Assembly (NCBI RefSeq): GCF_000007925.1
Contig: NC_005042.1
Location: 682,001 to 746,000 of the forward strand
Source: Prochlorococcus marinus subsp. marinus str. CCMP1375
GTDB taxonomy: Bacteria > Cyanobacteriota > Cyanobacteriia > PCC-6307 > Cyanobiaceae
Direction of reading: 5' to 3'
DNA: 64,000 nt
Both the position numbers and the translations under genes were made by a program. The notes under the pieces were generated by a model. The model worked only from the letters and a program-made list of their open reading frames with translations, was not told the DNA's origin and made no database searches. Every line of letters begins with the position of its first letter. The stretch's first letter is position 1. This document shows positions 63,729 through 64,000 of the stretch, in pieces.

Positions 63729-64000
63729 ATGAACCAAAACGATAATTCATACAAATTAAATTCAACTGTTCAAATTAAAGGTTTAAATTATTGGTATGGA
63801 AATGGGTTAACAAGAAAACAGGTCCTTTATTCAATATCAATGAAGATCGATCCCGGCGAGGTCATTTTATTGACCGGCCCTTCGGGATGTGGAAAAACTA
63901 CATTGCTTACTCTGATAGGAGCTTTGCGCAAAACACAGCAAGGAGAATTATTTGTTCTTGGTCATCAACTTCATGGATCTGAAAGAAAAACTCGTCAAAT
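63729..64000 (+). CDS. DevA-type ABC transporter ATPase, 3'-truncated
   Basis: ATP-binding subunit of the same exporter, cut by the window end after about 90 residues. ATG at 63729 starts MNQNDNSYKLN and continues in frame to the Walker A motif GPSGCGKTTLL (about 63878-63910). The residues after it, GALRKTQQGELFVLGHQL, match DevA/MacB-type ATPases. The Walker B and signature motifs lie beyond the window. Confidence 0.88.
   Translation, partial: MNQNDNSYKLNSTVQIKGLNYWYGNGLTRKQVLYSISMKIDPGEVILLTGPSGCGKTTLLTLIGALRKTQQGELFVLGHQLHGSERKTRQ

Noticed and set aside
63791-63982. A 63-codon frame near the right edge
   Set aside because: It is out of frame with the Walker A motif of the devA gene that starts at 63729.

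Overview
The window looks like a stretch of chromosome from a marine picocyanobacterium, almost certainly Prochlorococcus and probably a low-light-adapted lineage. The evidence is an AT-rich genome with short intergenic gaps, a Pcb divinyl-chlorophyll antenna gene in place of phycobilisome genes, and the cyanobacterial set Psb28, PAM68-like, GUN4, lycopene cyclase, PcyA, SulP/BicA-like transporter, B12-dependent ribonucleotide reductase and DevBCA. The strain assignment is inference. I see no rRNA, no insertion sequence, no CRISPR array and no prophage.

Layout. Positions 1-7.5 kb hold information-processing genes: the 3' part of dnaE, a PAM68-like gene, rpsO, ruvA, an EamA transporter and dnaG. 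From 7.5 to 10.7 kb there is a small HExxH protein, an SOS-type umuDC pair with a clear LexA box, and rlmH. From 10.8 to 16.9 kb runs a long plus-strand series: rsmA (ksgA), ispE, a DUF3082 gene, an unlisted 31-residue membrane peptide, pdhB, secD, secF and a small membrane protein. From 16.9 to 25.3 kb come a PerM/AI-2E family membrane protein with psb28, mnmH, gun4, an RsbW-like ATPase, a DUF1350 protein, a DnaQ-like exonuclease, hisS and small conserved genes.

From 25.9 to 36.3 kb lie the photosynthesis and accessory genes: pcb, a GltS-like symporter, a glutathione transferase, an SDR with lycopene cyclase, a POR-like SDR, an MscS channel, an isochorismatase-like hydrolase and a Fur-family regulator. 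From 36.3 to 41.5 kb are an ArsS-like radical SAM protein, a StpA-like sugar-osmolyte phosphatase, a large dehydrogenase-like protein and a NahK-like kinase, a possible compatible-solute locus. From 42.3 to 49.6 kb are metY-metA, alkB, a SulP transporter, an FAD-linked oxidase and the chelatase cbiX. From 50 to 54.9 kb there are a GMC oxidoreductase, a pentapeptide protein, a ribbon-helix-helix gene with a partner, tRNA-Ser(UGA) and small genes. From 55.1 to 64 kb are nrdJ, a methyltransferase, a pair of M16 peptidases, pcyA and devB-devC-devA (devA is cut by the window end).

Most of the region is core cyanobacterial housekeeping. The less ordinary parts are: the two-gene operon at 52.9-53.8 kb, preceded by three short palindromes sharing TCTA or its complement and overlapping its likely promoter; the M16 peptidase gene whose zinc motif lies upstream of any ATG, GTG or TTG start; the 31-residue membrane peptide before pdhB; the StpA/dehydrogenase/kinase cluster; and the HExxH protein next to dnaG.
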